Positions 1-9,475 of a stretch of DNA of 64,000 nt are shown in pieces; position 1 is the stretch's first letter; each line of letters begins with the position of its first letter. Made by a program: the position numbers and the translations under genes. Source of the stretch: Shewanella abyssi (GTDB lineage: Bacteria > Pseudomonadota > Gammaproteobacteria > Enterobacterales > Shewanellaceae); assembly GCF_023284025.1 (NCBI RefSeq), contig NZ_JAKIKR010000018.1:22766-86765 (forward strand). The letters are read 5' to 3'. The notes below the pieces were generated by a model. That model was given only the letters and a program-made list of their open reading frames with translations, was not told the origin of the DNA and did no database searches.

Positions 1-90
1 AGCGGATTAAAGCAGCAAGCGCAAGCACTGTCTCAGAAGCTCGATTTTCAGTTGGGTCGATCGCTAACCCGTTTCGATGTGTGGCAGTAG
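1..90 (+). CDS. C-terminal end of a protein cut by the window edge
   Basis: Frame 1 is open from the first base to a TAG at 88-90 and gives 29 residues ending in ...LTRFDVWQ. It is rich in Gln, Lys and Leu and may be the end of a helical protein. Too little is present to name a family. The reading frame is the only evidence; the bases just after the stop already belong to repeat family A. Confidence 0.5.
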   Translation, partial: SGLKQQAQALSQKLDFQLGRSLTRFDVWQ

Positions 91-103
91 GAGGGGTAAG
101 CTC

Positions 104-140
104 CACAGGCTATTGTAGCCACTTTAGGTTGAAGTTAATT
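104..140 (+). repeat. Repeat family A, 3' fragment (A0)
   Basis: The bases reading CAGGCtATTGtAgCCACTTTAg and then TGAAGTT match the 3' end of the full A copies at 17103-17135 and 19408-19435. Only this tail is left. It lies about 40 bp before repeat B1, the same A-then-B order seen at 40.1-40.5 kb. Confidence 0.6.
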
Positions 141-157
141 TATTGGTGTATTTAGAG

Positions 158-183
158 CTAAAGTCAAAGTCAAAGTCAAAGTC
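158..183 (+). repeat. Tandem AAAGTC hexamers
   Basis: About four consecutive copies of AAAGTC run directly into the start of repeat B1 (GTCGTGG). The number of copies may vary between strains through slippage. Other B copies are preceded by one unit at most. Confidence 0.7.
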
Positions 184-285
184 GTGGCGCTTCGCCCACG
201 CCCGAGCCAAGGGGTAAAGCGCTAGTACCCCTTGGCAATCCCTCAGCGCCCCGGCGAAATTTAAAAAGCAAAATTTCCAACGGGG
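181..285 (+). repeat. Repeat family B, full copy (B1)
   Basis: Three consecutive hairpins are visible. H1 at 183-200 has CGTGGC/CCCACG arms around CGCTTCG. H2 at 207-235 is CCAAGGGG/CCCCTTGG around an AAAGCGCT-containing loop. H3 at 249-285 is CCCCGGCGAAATTT/AAATTTCCAACGGGG. The same chain recurs at 16632, 40354 and 63714. No coding function is supported; the reverse-strand open frame here is only the repeat. The rest of 91-550 holds no other recognisable feature. Confidence 0.8.
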
Positions 286-550
286 AAGGCTGGTGTTATC
301 CGCCATTTTCAAACTCAATTATTGGTTTCTTGTTATCACTTATTTTAGTTTGCAGTTAACGCAATACTTCCCAAAGTGAGCTAGTTGATTTGCTAGTGCT
401 AAATCAAAACCATGGTGTTTCTTCTATCCTTTTATAAAGAGTCTAACAATAAAAGAATTCAATTTACGACAAAGGTTTAGCAATGCTACCTTGCGGTAGC
501 CATTGAGCTGCGAGTGCCGCTGTGGTGTTACTATTGAAAAGGAATTTTGA

Positions 551-1174
551 ATGAGAATGATGAAGTATATTGGTCTTACATTGATAGCGTTGCTATTCAG
601 TGTTGTCTCAGTCGCTGATGAAAATGAAGTAATGGAGTTAACTAAAAAACTCGCTAGAATCATTGAGTCTGAAGGTGCTATAAATGACGTCGAAGTAGTA
701 ATACTTAATGGAGTTCGCATTGAATCAATGCTGGTTAATCAGCTTGATGGCCATTTTAAGAAAACAGACAAAACAACAATGATGGTTCAAACCTCTCACC
801 CTGACATGCCGTCTGTTGGAGTCAGTTTGGATGCTGCTGGTAGTAAAGAGTCTGGAGTAGGGATTTTTCAAAAGGGAACTGGCCAACCCTATGCCAGCTT
901 TGTCGATAAAGATGGTGATGGTGTATTTGATTTGCTGATGTATTCTGCGCTTGATCGTAACGGAAAACATCTGCTGGAGGTAGAAGACTATGGTATGGAT
1001 GGCCAAGCGGACTTTAAGCTTAATCTTGAAACGGGTGTGGCATCGATTTATTTTGAAGGGCAGTGGTATCACTCAATCGGAAAGGTAGCAAAAGATAAGT
1101 ATTTTCTTATAAACAATGAGAAGGTCAGTATACAAGTTGCTGTTAAAACGATGCGTGCTTTGTATGGCTTTTAA
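551..1174 (+). CDS. Hypothetical secreted protein with EF-hand-like calcium loop
   Basis: The 207-residue product starts with a signal peptide (MRMMKYIG, a hydrophobic core, then a VSVADE cleavage region near residue 23), so it is probably periplasmic. Around residues 118-130 is a DKDGDGVFD stretch that fits a D-x-D-x-D-G calcium-binding loop, followed by a second Asp/Gly-rich segment (DYGMDGQADF). An AAGGA ribosome site lies 7 bases before the ATG. The family is not recognised. It sits 74 bp before another small secreted protein gene on the same strand, so the two may be co-transcribed. Confidence 0.75.
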   Translation: MRMMKYIGLTLIALLFSVVSVADENEVMELTKKLARIIESEGAINDVEVVILNGVRIESMLVNQLDGHFKKTDKTTMMVQTSHPDMPSVGVSLDAAGSKESGVGIFQKGTGQPYASFVDKDGDGVFDLLMYSALDRNGKHLLEVEDYGMDGQADFKLNLETGVASIYFEGQWYHSIGKVAKDKYFLINNEKVSIQVAVKTMRALYGF

Positions 1175-1247
1175 TAATTCTAATTTTATCCGCTACGGCA
1201 TCACTGTAATAAGGCTGCTGTTAGGAACGCTAAAAAGTAAAGCCACT

Positions 1248-1634
1248 ATGAAATGTTTTCTAATCTGGATTTTAGTCTTTTCAAGTACAGTTATGGCTGA
1301 CGATTGTTCGTTTGAGCAAGTGAGTGATAACTATCGCGTCGAAAATGCCGCAAGTGATGCTAGCAATGTATATAAAAGTGGTACCCTCTATTTTATTGGT
1401 GTGGCGAATTCTTTTGCACCCACGCGCCCGGGGTTTGAGCACTTAGATTTAACTGCTTGCCTCGTTTTAAAAACAGAATGGAAAACCCTCTGGGTCGGTG
1501 CTGACAGCGGCTCATGTGTCAACCAACTCGCTCTTGAGCGCTTGGCTATCCAATATGCGAGGGTGTTTAACGAAGCATTGATAGAGCATGCTAAATCTAG
1601 TGCCAATTATGAGTGTGTAGCAGATTTAATCTAG
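1248..1634 (+). CDS. Small hypothetical exported protein
   Basis: The frame is open from 1116, but the ATG at 1248 is preferred because it gives a clean signal peptide (MKCFLIWILVFSSTVMA^DD) and does not overlap the previous gene. The mature part is about 110 residues with four Cys (DDCSFE, TACLVL, GSCVNQ, YECVAD), consistent with disulfides in the periplasm. The ribosome site is weak, so it may be translated as the second gene after the 551-1174 gene. Family not recognised. Confidence 0.6.
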   Translation: MKCFLIWILVFSSTVMADDCSFEQVSDNYRVENAASDASNVYKSGTLYFIGVANSFAPTRPGFEHLDLTACLVLKTEWKTLWVGADSGSCVNQLALERLAIQYARVFNEALIEHAKSSANYECVADLI

Positions 1635-1654
1635 CTTGCTGAAAAAGGCCTTGG

Positions 1655-2350
1655 TTAGCCAATAGCATCCGCTTGCTTACCCACCGTTGAGCCAGCTATT
1701 TGCCATTGTGGATCAATGATAATTTGGCCACCTTGGATCTCTTCAACTAATGGTTTGTACTTAGCGAGTGCCTTGATGCCGCTGAAAACGTGCTTAGTAT
1801 AATGCTGGTGGCTAGCTTCCGATAACCAAAAAGTGATGACTAAAAATTGCTTGTCATTAGTGCTTGAACGTAATAATAGCCCGCCCAACATCCCGGTTAC
1901 TGCAGCCATGGCGGGGTTCCATAAACTCCGCTGCTCTTCGATAAAACCATCGACCTTATCCGCTGGCACGATGCACTGGGCAGTACGAATAAACTGCGCT
2001 TCAGCCATTAACTTGGCCGCTCTCATGGTACTGCCCGTGATCTGCGAGCTGGACGTGTTTTGCTGGCCTGGAATGTCTAAATCGTGCTGCCAGTAACCTA
2101 CTTCAAGACGGCTATAGCTACCCTGTTGATTAGCATCTTCAGCAATAGCGTCATGGGCTAGTTGCATAAAAGAATCAACAGAGGATTTCGCGTCCCATAA
2201 CGCCAAGATAGTCGCTTGGTTACCTTGCCATCCGCCCGTTTGAGCGATAAAGCCTGCCGATTGCGCCGTGCGTTGCCAGCAGCACTGACCTTTGCTAAAG
2301 GTTGATCTCAAATTGGGTTTCACTTGGCAGTTAATATATTTAACGATCAT
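1655..2350 (-). CDS. Tandem dimeric alpha-beta-barrel protein (ABM/DUF4937-like)
   Basis: The 231-residue product has two similar halves. Residues about 1-85 start MIVKYINCQV and contain QTGGWQGNQATILALWD. Residues about 110-215 start AEAQFIRTAQCIV and contain GMLGGLLLRSSTNDKQFLVITFW. Both look like ferredoxin-like barrels of the antibiotic-biosynthesis monooxygenase type, and the N-terminal half resembles DUF4937. There is no signal peptide, so it is probably cytosolic. Substrate unknown. It stands alone, convergent with the preceding gene. Confidence 0.7.
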   Translation of the reverse strand: MIVKYINCQVKPNLRSTFSKGQCCWQRTAQSAGFIAQTGGWQGNQATILALWDAKSSVDSFMQLAHDAIAEDANQQGSYSRLEVGYWQHDLDIPGQQNTSSSQITGSTMRAAKLMAEAQFIRTAQCIVPADKVDGFIEEQRSLWNPAMAAVTGMLGGLLLRSSTNDKQFLVITFWLSEASHQHYTKHVFSGIKALAKYKPLVEEIQGGQIIIDPQWQIAGSTVGKQADAIG

Positions 2351-2720
2351 CTACACAAGCTTCCTTGTTTTCATAGGGCAGCAGTAGAAACGACTAAACG
2401 CCGTTATCTACCTTTGCACCTTGTGGAGTGAGTAACACCACTGAACTCGCTGAATCAGTACTTGTTACTCATCTCGCGAACTCATTGGAGTGATGCTGAC
2501 AATAACATAGCTCGATCGTTTGCAACTATCACTCGGAACCTTAATTCGGAAAACAGATTAAGGTGATAGCTTTTATCCGTTATCTTATTTTATGGCTCTG
2601 CTCTATTATTCTCACATCGAAAACGAACTGGCTTTTAGGGACTCATCATCACTCTTCTCAGTTTGTTGAATTAAATAGAAATATCCCATTTATTTTTAAA
2701 TTATTAGACCGGAGATTTAC
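2351..2720. other. Intergenic region upstream of ahpC
   Basis: This 370 bp AT-rich gap must hold the ahpC promoter and that of the divergent gene. A GGAG ribosome site lies just before the ahpC ATG. I looked for the spaced ATAG/CTAT pattern of OxyR and did not find a convincing match. Confidence 0.4.
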
Positions 2721-3290
2721 ATGACTCAATCAATTATTAACTCAACTATCAAGCCATTTTCAGCAACAGCTTTCCACAAAGGTGATTTTCACCCAGTGTC
2801 TGAACAAGACCTTCTAGGTAAGTGGTCAGTTGTTTTCTTCTACCCTGCTGATTTTACTTTTGTTTGCCCAACAGAGTTAGGCGACATGGCTGACCATTAC
2901 GAAAAGCTACAAGATATGGGCGTTGAAGTTTACTCAGTATCTACTGATACACACTTCACTCATAAAGCATGGCATTCAAGCTCTGACACTATCAACAAAA
3001 TCCAGTACCCAATGATTGGTGACCCAACTGGCGCAATTACCCGTAACTTTGGTGTGATGATTGAAGAAGATGGTCTAGCACTACGCGGCACTTTCGTTAT
3101 CAATCCAGAAGGCGAAATCAAAGTTGCTGAAGTACATGACCTAGGTATTGGCCGTAGCGCTGTAGAACTAGTGCGTAAGATTCAAGCCGCTCAGTATGTT
3201 GCAACTCACGACGGTGAAGTTTGCCCTGCAGCATGGCAGCCAGGCGAAGCAACACTAGCACCATCAATTGACCTAGTCGGCAAAATCTAA
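2721..3290 (+). CDS. ahpC: Alkyl hydroperoxide reductase subunit C (2-Cys peroxiredoxin)
   Basis: This 189-residue peroxiredoxin reduces H2O2 and organic hydroperoxides in the cytosol. The peroxidatic Cys49 lies in [13 protein letters not shown] with the family's Pro and Thr. The resolving Cys168 lies in GEVCPAAW near the C-terminus. Length matches enterobacterial AhpC (187). It is recycled by AhpF, encoded 285 bp downstream. A hairpin terminator separates the two, so ahpC can be made in excess over ahpF. Confidence 0.97.
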   Translation: MTQSIINSTIKPFSATAFHKGDFHPVSEQDLLGKWSVVFFYPADFTFVCPTELGDMADHYEKLQDMGVEVYSVSTDTHFTHKAWHSSSDTINKIQYPMIGDPTGAITRNFGVMIEEDGLALRGTFVINPEGEIKVAEVHDLGIGRSAVELVRKIQAAQYVATHDGEVCPAAWQPGEATLAPSIDLVGKI

Positions 3291-3402
3291 GTCACTAGGT
3301 TAACGTAAAACTCTAGATAGCAGCACTAGCTTACAGCATAAGTTATGAGTGCCGAGACTCAAGCCGTTTTCTAGAACATCATCAGTAGTTACTATGTAAA
3401 TT

Positions 3403-3446
3403 GGTCAGCTTGGGCTCCCCCCTGCAGCTTGAGTTGACCCTTTTTT
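3403..3446 (+). terminator. Intrinsic terminator between ahpC and ahpF
   Basis: GGTCAGCTTGGGCT pairs with AGCTTGAGTTGACC as a 14 bp stem including four G-U pairs, with a C-rich loop, followed by six T. It would stop or attenuate ahpC transcripts before ahpF. Confidence 0.8.
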
Positions 3447-3574
3447 ACTTCCATATCAACATCGTTTTATTTTTATTTTCAACACTCATTTTTTATTTTT
3501 TCCGCGCGAAATGACTCTGCCGCAATACAGAACATTTCGTCGATGTGTAACGTTTTCAAAAATTAGGAATCATC

Positions 3575-5137
3575 ATGTTAGATACAAACGTAAAGAATCA
3601 ACTGAATACCTACCTGCAGAACCTCAAACACCCAGTTGAGCTTGTTGTGTCTATTGATGATAGCGCCAAGGCGCAGGAGCTTAAATCCCTTGCCGCCGAC
3701 ATCAATAGCTTGTCGCCGCTGATATCAGTGGTAGAGAAAGTGGGCGATCGCACACCGTCTATGTCAATCATTAACCCGCAACTTGCCAGCCAGATTACTT
3801 TCGCGGGCTTGCCAATGGGGCATGAGTTTACCTCCTTAGTATTGGCCTTGCTGCACAGTGGCGGTCACCCAGTTAAGCTTGAGCAAGACGTGATTGCGCA
3901 AATACGTCAGTTGCCCGGTGAATATCACTTCGAGACTTACGTGTCACTTAGTTGCCAAACCTGTCCTGAAGTGGTGCAAGCGCTGAATATGATGGCGGCG
4001 ATTAACCCCAATATTACTAATGTGATGATTGATGGTTCGTTATTTCAAGACGAAGTGAATGAACGTAATGTCATGGCTGTGCCTTCGGTGTATTTGAATG
4101 GCCAGCAGTTCTCCATGGGCGCGATCAGTACTGTTGAAATTCTTAATAAACTGGATGTTAATGCTGCGGGTAGAAAAGCCGAGCAGCTTAATGAAAAAGA
4201 GCCATTTGAAGTCCTTGTAGTTGGCGGTGGCCCCGCGGGTGCCTCCGCTGCCATTTATGCTGCTCGTAAAGGGCTACGTACCGGCATAGTGGCCGACAAA
4301 TTTGGCGGCCAAGTTGCGGAAACGGTTGGTATCGAAAACTTTATCTCAGTAAAAGCGACAGAGGGCCCAAAGCTGGTGGCAAATCTTGAAGCCCACGTGC
4401 ATGAATATGACGTCGATATTATGGATAACCAGCGTGCATTAAGCCTAAAATCTGGCGAGCTATTTGAGTTAACACTTGAAAGCGGTGCAGTATTGCGTAG
4501 CAAAACAATATTATTGGCAACAGGTGCACGCTGGCGTGAAATGAACGTACCGGGTGAGCAAGAGTACCGTGGTAGCGGTGTGGCTTATTGCCCTCATTGT
4601 GATGGTCCACTGTTTAAAGGTAAGCGTGTGGCGGTTATTGGTGGTGGCAATTCAGGTATAGAAGCCGCGATTGATTTAGCCAATATCGTCGAGCATGTCA
4701 CGGTACTTGAGTTTGATAAAACACTGCGCGCCGATGATGTATTGCAGCGTAAAGCCAACTCAATGGCTAACATTGAAATCATCACTCAGGCGATGACTAC
4801 CGAAGTGAGTGGCGATGGCAAGAAAGTGAACGGTCTTAACTATACTGACCGCGCCACTGGCGAGAGCCACCATGTCGAACTTGCAGGCATATTTGTTCAA
4901 ATTGGTTTGGTGCCTAATGCTGAATGGCTTAAAGATACACTCGATATGACGGCGCGCGGCGAAATCATTGTTGATGGCAAAGGTGAGACCTCGCTTGCAG
5001 GGGTGTTTGCAGCGGGTGATGTGACTAACTCAGCTTATAAGCAGATCATTATCGCGATGGGCAGTGGAGCCACCGCATCCTTAGGGGCATTTGACTATCT
5101 TATTCGCCATGACGTCGGTGACTCCATCGCGGCGTAA
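3575..5137 (+). CDS. ahpF: Alkyl hydroperoxide reductase subunit F (NADH:peroxiredoxin reductase)
   Basis: This 520-residue flavoprotein passes electrons from NADH to AhpC. The N-terminal double thioredoxin-like domain carries CQTCPEV (about residues 129-132). The FAD Rossmann motif [12 protein letters not shown] is near 216, the redox CPHC near 347, and the second nucleotide-binding motif [12 protein letters not shown] near 362. A C-terminal [11 protein letters not shown] motif is typical of the family. Length equals E. coli AhpF (521). An AGGAAT ribosome site precedes the ATG. It works with AhpC upstream. Confidence 0.97.
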   Translation: MLDTNVKNQLNTYLQNLKHPVELVVSIDDSAKAQELKSLAADINSLSPLISVVEKVGDRTPSMSIINPQLASQITFAGLPMGHEFTSLVLALLHSGGHPVKLEQDVIAQIRQLPGEYHFETYVSLSCQTCPEVVQALNMMAAINPNITNVMIDGSLFQDEVNERNVMAVPSVYLNGQQFSMGAISTVEILNKLDVNAAGRKAEQLNEKEPFEVLVVGGGPAGASAAIYAARKGLRTGIVADKFGGQVAETVGIENFISVKATEGPKLVANLEAHVHEYDVDIMDNQRALSLKSGELFELTLESGAVLRSKTILLATGARWREMNVPGEQEYRGSGVAYCPHCDGPLFKGKRVAVIGGGNSGIEAAIDLANIVEHVTVLEFDKTLRADDVLQRKANSMANIEIITQAMTTEVSGDGKKVNGLNYTDRATGESHHVELAGIFVQIGLVPNAEWLKDTLDMTARGEIIVDGKGETSLAGVFAAGDVTNSAYKQIIIAMGSGATASLGAFDYLIRHDVGDSIAA

Positions 5138-5164
5138 TCACTGATAAAACAAGTAAAACAAGTA

Positions 5165-5192
5165 AAAAAAGCCAGTGTCTACTGGCTTTTTT
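5165..5192 (+). terminator. Intrinsic terminator after ahpF
   Basis: AAAAAAGCCAGT pairs with ACTGGCTTTTTT around a GTCT loop, 28 bp past the ahpF stop. The T-tract on one side and A-tract on the other could make it work in both directions. Confidence 0.85.
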
Positions 5193-5233
5193 ATTGGGAT
5201 TTTCGACTAACATTGATGGTGTGAATAGCTCAT

Positions 5234-6364
5234 TTGTGGAGAATTACCCTGAACAGCCGTCAATATCAACATCAGCTTAAAATAGAAACTCAGAAGCTTC
5301 TGCAGCGAGGCATTTTTTGGGCGATGAATATGACGCTATTTCTGGTGGTCGTGATCCTACTTAACACTTACTACTTTGCTTATGACATCTACGACATCAA
5401 AGATATCCTGCCTGAATTAGCCCCGGTGACATTATTGGTGCTCGTGGGTTTCCTAGCCATAAAACTACTGGCGTTGGATAGAGTAACGAGTCAGCAGAGT
5501 CATGCTTTTCTGATATTATTGGTCCTAGGCTGGTGTTATTTACTCTACGGCTTAGTGCAACTGTCCAGTGAACCCATGCCGGGTTTAGAGTCTCTCGGCG
5601 ATATCTTGGCATTGGTATTTGTGTTTGCACTGTTCCCCAATCGTAGGGTGATGTTATTGGGGATCTTACCTTTTCTGCTATTTTCCTGTTTTTATCGATT
5701 GTATGATTTTCCTGACGCTCCAGTATATCCGCTGACCAAGTTTTTCTGTTTACTGGCTATCATCATGTCAGGGCAAAAGATCATCTCTGGCTGGTTCGTT
5801 AAGGCAGTTATTCGTGATTTTGAAAAGCAAAAGTTAGTCAAACAGTTTAAGCGACTGGCGCTAATCGATGGACTGACCAATATCAGTAACCGTCGTCACT
5901 TTGATGAAATATTAACCCAAGAGATCCGTGCATCGGAACGAAATAGTCATGCATTAACGATTATCTTGCTCGATATTGATTTCTTTAAGCGTCTCAATGA
6001 CACCTTAGGTCACCAAGCGGGTGACGAGCACTTAATTAAAGTTGCTGAAATTGTTAGCTCGGCGGTTAATCGCCCTCGAGATCTCGTGGCACGCTATGGG
6101 GGGGAGGAGTTTGTGATTGCATTGCCCAATACCGATCTTATGGGTGCAATTCGTGTGGCAGAGAAGGTCAAAAACTTGTTAGAAGAAGCTCAGCTAGCTC
6201 ACCCTTGTTCTGACGTGTCAGAATGGCTGACGTTATCCCAAGGTATTGCCCAGTGGGAAGAGGGGATGAGCAAAGACAGTATTATTAAAATGGCTGACCG
6301 CATGTTGTATCGGGCTAAATCAGCCGGCAGAAATACGTTCTGTAGCGATAAAGCACAGAGCTAA
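5234..6364 (+). CDS. Membrane-bound diguanylate cyclase (GGDEF)
   Basis: The product has about five hydrophobic segments (residues 30-180) and then a GGDEF domain that makes c-di-GMP. The active site reads ARYGGEEF, an active variant. RPRD exactly five residues earlier matches the RxxD inhibitory site, so product feedback is expected. DxxF metal motif: [11 protein letters not shown]. The start is uncertain: the longest frame begins at TTG 5234, a CTG at 5249 lies 7 bases after GGAG, and the first ATG (MNMTLF) would begin at residue 31. No sensory domain beyond the membrane helices is recognised. Confidence 0.9.
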   Translation: MWRITLNSRQYQHQLKIETQKLLQRGIFWAMNMTLFLVVVILLNTYYFAYDIYDIKDILPELAPVTLLVLVGFLAIKLLALDRVTSQQSHAFLILLVLGWCYLLYGLVQLSSEPMPGLESLGDILALVFVFALFPNRRVMLLGILPFLLFSCFYRLYDFPDAPVYPLTKFFCLLAIIMSGQKIISGWFVKAVIRDFEKQKLVKQFKRLALIDGLTNISNRRHFDEILTQEIRASERNSHALTIILLDIDFFKRLNDTLGHQAGDEHLIKVAEIVSSAVNRPRDLVARYGGEEFVIALPNTDLMGAIRVAEKVKNLLEEAQLAHPCSDVSEWLTLSQGIAQWEEGMSKDSIIKMADRMLYRAKSAGRNTFCSDKAQS

Positions 6365-6380
6365 AGTCTATTCCTCTGCA

Positions 6381-6419
6381 TTAGTACTCTTAATTAGTAC
6401 TGTTAATTAGTACTGTTAA
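6381..6419. repeat. Three tandem 13-bp repeats
   Basis: TTAGTACTGTTAA occurs three times in direct succession (the first with C for G at position 9). It lies between the stop of the GGDEF gene and the stop of the convergent small gene at 6426. It contains the near-palindrome TTAGTACT but no T-tract. Confidence 0.85.
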
Positions 6420-6425
6420 TTAATT

Positions 6426-6617
6426 CTAGGCTTTAGTACTAATGATATGGCCTGCGTTTCCAACAGGTGCCGTTTCAGGTAAAGCAGATTCAATCAGTTT
6501 AAGCGCAATATCACCCTCAATTTTTTGCTGCTCTTTAGACATTTGTGCAACTTTTAAACCTACGCTGCCATGACTCATATTAGGCTCAAGGTTTGGGGCT
6601 GATAACGAAATGCTCAT
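6426..6617 (-). CDS. Small YjfB-like putative motility protein
   Basis: A 63-residue protein with no signal peptide: a Ser/Asn-rich start, an amphipathic helix around QMSKEQQKIEGDIALKLIESA, and a Gly-rich tail ending GNAGHIISTKA. The size, central helix and GxxI tail resemble the YjfB putative motility family known from Bacillus and Shewanella. The similarity is judged by eye and no function is established. Convergent with the GGDEF gene. Confidence 0.55.
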   Translation of the reverse strand: MSISLSAPNLEPNMSHGSVGLKVAQMSKEQQKIEGDIALKLIESALPETAPVGNAGHIISTKA

Positions 6618-6723
6618 AGTGGACTCGGTTTTATTTAGACTAGCTATTTATCGGCGCTACACACTATTGCTTAAGTGTTTCCTTGTTACAGTATGTAACG
6701 CCGTATCAGCTTTGTTTCGAGTG

Positions 6724-8145
6724 CTACTTAATCGCGCTTGCTTTGTTTCTCTTCTCAATCACTTTACGGGTCAAGGTGATGATAAAGGTGATAACAATCG
6801 AGCTTAAGATAAGCCCTATCGCCAATACCACATTTTGTAACGCGGTAGGGTCAATGGCCAACATTCCCCCTAGACCCACCATCATAATGCCTGACATCAA
6901 TTTTAAGGTTTGACCCTCTTTCTCGGTGAGCTTGCGCTTACCTAGCGAGACACTAAAAGCGATGACAATAATGGCTAGCGGGATCACATAGACAATGTTG
7001 TAAAATGCCAGGTACATATAGCGCTCGGCAGTCTCAAGATCATGCATTGAAAGCACACTGGTATAGATCATCGGGAAGCCAGCGGTGCAGAGTAACTCAT
7101 AGGCATTCGCTAGAATGGAGAGTACTACGGTGCCTGCAATCATCGCTGTCATGCTGCTGGCGCTGGTGAGTTTACCCATGCGCTTGATAAGGCCGGTGCG
7201 ATTCTCGGCCGACATCGATAGCGTGACCTCCCCCTTAGTAAAGAAGTAGTCCTTTATATTGACCGCCCCCGCAACTAAGGCGAGCATTCCCGCGCCGAGA
7301 ATAATCCAGCCACCGTCGCTGCCAGCCCCTAGCAGTTGGAAAATATTGAGCCATGCGCTCATAAAGATAAAATAGATAAAGCCAGAAAAGAACACAAAAA
7401 TGCCACCAACAATCAGCATTCGGGTGCGACTCTTTGCATTGACCATAATAGATAACAGGAACAACAACACGAAGAAGGCGCACGGGTTAAATGCATCAAC
7501 GCCTGCGAGTACTACCGTCAGTAGTGGCAGTGACATCTGCTCCGGGTGAACCACACCGATAAGCGGCAGTTCAACAGGCTGTACATCTAAAGCGCTAATG
7601 TCGGTGGTGCTATCTAGATCCAAATCACAAGTTCCCGCAGTGGCTGACTCGCTGCAGGTTTCAAAGAAAGCTCCTGAGCTGGCTGGCGTCTCTGCGATGT
7701 ATTGGTTGCCGTTTTCTGCAGCAAGCTTGCCGCCAAGAGAGCTGTAATAAGATTTTAATCGTTTAACTAAAAACTCGCCCGTCACAGCTTGGCTACTGTA
7801 GCCCATCACTGCTTTTTTACCACTGGCGAAGTAGGGCACTGAGCGCGCTTCTGTCCCGGTTTGTTTGGCAACGTTTTGCCAAATAGCCATGGTTTCTGGG
7901 GCTGAAATCATATGTGCTTCAAGCTCAATCCACGGATAACGCTCAGGCAAACTATCAATAAACGGATGTGCTTCTTTACAATGTGGACAAGTTTGTGACC
8001 AAAAGAAATAGAGCTTAACTTTTAGCTCTCCAGCATCATTAGTGTAGTGCCAAACGGTGGGCTGCTCGGTTAGTGATGTGGCAAAGCTGGGTAGTGAAAA
8101 ACTCGAGAATAGCAGTGTAACTAAGATTAAAATATATTTGGTCAT
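6724..8145 (-). CDS. Thioredoxin-domain / CcdA-like transmembrane thiol-redox protein
   Basis: The 473-residue protein begins with a signal sequence and a thioredoxin-like domain carrying CPHC (about residue 53), followed by a linker with two Cys (FETCSES, GTCDLD). About six transmembrane helices follow with two lone membrane Cys: FNPCAFF (about 215) and LLCTAGFP (about 352). This Cys pair recalls CcdA/DsbD, which moves electrons from cytosolic thioredoxin to the periplasm. However, the NPC is followed by AFF rather than the usual Pro-containing turn, and the thioredoxin domain is N-terminal. A GGAG lies 5 bases before the ATG. The natural partner is unknown. Confidence 0.8.
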   Translation of the reverse strand: MTKYILILVTLLFSSFSLPSFATSLTEQPTVWHYTNDAGELKVKLYFFWSQTCPHCKEAHPFIDSLPERYPWIELEAHMISAPETMAIWQNVAKQTGTEARSVPYFASGKKAVMGYSSQAVTGEFLVKRLKSYYSSLGGKLAAENGNQYIAETPASSGAFFETCSESATAGTCDLDLDSTTDISALDVQPVELPLIGVVHPEQMSLPLLTVVLAGVDAFNPCAFFVLLFLLSIMVNAKSRTRMLIVGGIFVFFSGFIYFIFMSAWLNIFQLLGAGSDGGWIILGAGMLALVAGAVNIKDYFFTKGEVTLSMSAENRTGLIKRMGKLTSASSMTAMIAGTVVLSILANAYELLCTAGFPMIYTSVLSMHDLETAERYMYLAFYNIVYVIPLAIIVIAFSVSLGKRKLTEKEGQTLKLMSGIMMVGLGGMLAIDPTALQNVVLAIGLILSSIVITFIITLTRKVIEKRNKASAIK

Positions 8146-8400
8146 CGGAACTCCAAACGAGCAAATGAAGCGTAATTATTGGGGTTGGTAATAGATACTT
8201 TACTGAAATGCGGCCATATTGATAAATTAATGTGTCAAATATGCGGGCGGATTCTCGAATAAATCACTTTTGGGAACAACGACCGATTTTTAGGATTAAT
8301 TTTAAACTTTTAACCGATTTTATAATCAGTTAGTTCAGGCTGAAATTAATTAGAAACTTGCAATGCAACACATTGACGTTATCAACATGTTGCATTTGGC

Positions 8401-8847
8401 TTAATGAGTGCTTGGTTTAAGGGCATCGACTTGGGCGAGGCGAAGGTTCATCTCATCAGTTTGTGTATCACACCAGTGAACGGCAACAGAGCGATCTGTT
8501 TCATTACTGGCCGTTAAAATACGGCTGATAATCGGCGCGGAATAGGCGGCTTGATTGAAGTAGCTTCTAACGCGTTCCACTCTTCGACTCGCCAGCCACT
8601 TGTTGTAATGCCTGACATCTTTACTGCGTTGCACTTTATTCACTTTAAACTCTAATAGCAGATAACCTGATTGAGATTGATAGTGAGTCACTATGTCATC
8701 AAGTTGTGCGCTGTACTTATTGCTGAAGTAAGAGCTGTTTTTCGCGTAGGGGATATCGGTAATATGGGTTTTATTAGCGCATTGTGCCATCACATTAGCG
8801 GTGGTTAACGTTACGATCAAAAAGCCGATGCTGACTATAAACCTCAT
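8401..8847 (-). CDS. Small periplasmic OmpA-C-like protein
   Basis: Start set at 8847 because AAGGA lies 9 bases upstream; the ATG at 8856 touches the AAGGA. The 148-residue product has a signal peptide ending near NVMA^QC. Its C-terminal part (YSAQLDDIVTHYQ..., then NKWLASRRVERVRSYF, then an Arg/Asp segment and VAVHWC) follows the order of the OmpA-like peptidoglycan-binding fold, including the RxxRVxxY helix. It is short and lacks an outer-membrane barrel. Ligand binding is inferred only. Confidence 0.7.
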   Translation of the reverse strand: MRFIVSIGFLIVTLTTANVMAQCANKTHITDIPYAKNSSYFSNKYSAQLDDIVTHYQSQSGYLLLEFKVNKVQRSKDVRHYNKWLASRRVERVRSYFNQAAYSAPIISRILTASNETDRSVAVHWCDTQTDEMNLRLAQVDALKPSTH

Positions 8848-9098
8848 TTTTAGCATTCCTTTGTAAAATATAAGTCTTTAAAAATCAGCTTGAGCAGAAT
8901 TTATAGTTGATTTTTGTGCGGGGAATTTATGCTATTGCGCCATTGATTGCAACGGTATTCTATTGTTTAGCTGTGGCTAAAGTATTACCGGGTTTTTTTT
9001 AAGTGGAGTGTCATAAAATGAACGCCCAGTAATACTGGCTTGCATTGATAGTGGCGCCATTTTATGACAAAAAATTGACCTGTTTTCAGTGTGATGAA

Positions 9099-9311
9099 TT
9101 ATTCTAATGCTGGCCGATCCACGGTTAATACAAGGTCGATATTATTACCGATAGCGTTCGAGTAAGGACAAACTCGGTGAGCGATACCAATAAGCTCCAT
9201 CGCTGACTCTTGTTCGAGATTGAGTTCAATGGCTAACGCTGCCGTCAGCGCAAATCCGCCAGACTCATTCGCACCGATCCCTATGGTGGCACACTGTGAG
9301 TACAGAGAAGG
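9099..9311 (-). pseudogene. Remnant of an Ohr/OsmC organic hydroperoxide resistance gene
   Basis: On the minus strand, ending at TAA 9101-9099, the frame reads ...ATIGIGANESGGFALTAAL, then AHRVCPYSNAI and NNIDLVLTV. This is the C-terminal half of an Ohr protein, including the resolving Cys in VCPYSNA. Upstream the frame meets a stop after about 70 codons, and the N-terminal half with the first catalytic Cys is absent. The gene is 5'-truncated and presumably dead. The rest of 8848-9475 holds no other gene. Confidence 0.85.
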
Positions 9312-9424
9312 GTGATGACGTTAATAGTTGTTACTGATAGCAATTGAGATGATACTCAAGGAGGATGGTATTTTAGAGGTTGCCTCGGTTGGACATAATT
9401 TGAGTTAGCTATGCTTTCGGTCGA

Positions 9425-9456
9425 ATATGACTTAGGTTAGATATGACTTAGGTTGA
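9425..9456 (+). repeat. Direct repeat ahead of the GlpD-like gene
   Basis: ATATGACTTAGGTTAG is followed at once by ATATGACTTAGGTTGA, two 16 bp direct repeats ending about 20 bp before the ATG at 9476. They could be a regulator-binding pair or a slippage product; no known operator matches. Confidence 0.5.
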
Positions 9457-9475
9457 ATTACCATATGGAGATGAA

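Noticed and set aside
124..318. Reverse open frame of 64 codons
   Set aside because: It runs through the B1 hairpins and AAAGTC hexamers (encoding repeated Asp-Phe), so it is an artefact of the repeat.
2520..2640. OxyR-binding pattern ahead of ahpC
   Set aside because: The ATAG-N7-CTAT-N7-ATAG-N7-CTAT spacing was tried in two registers and no register matched enough bases.
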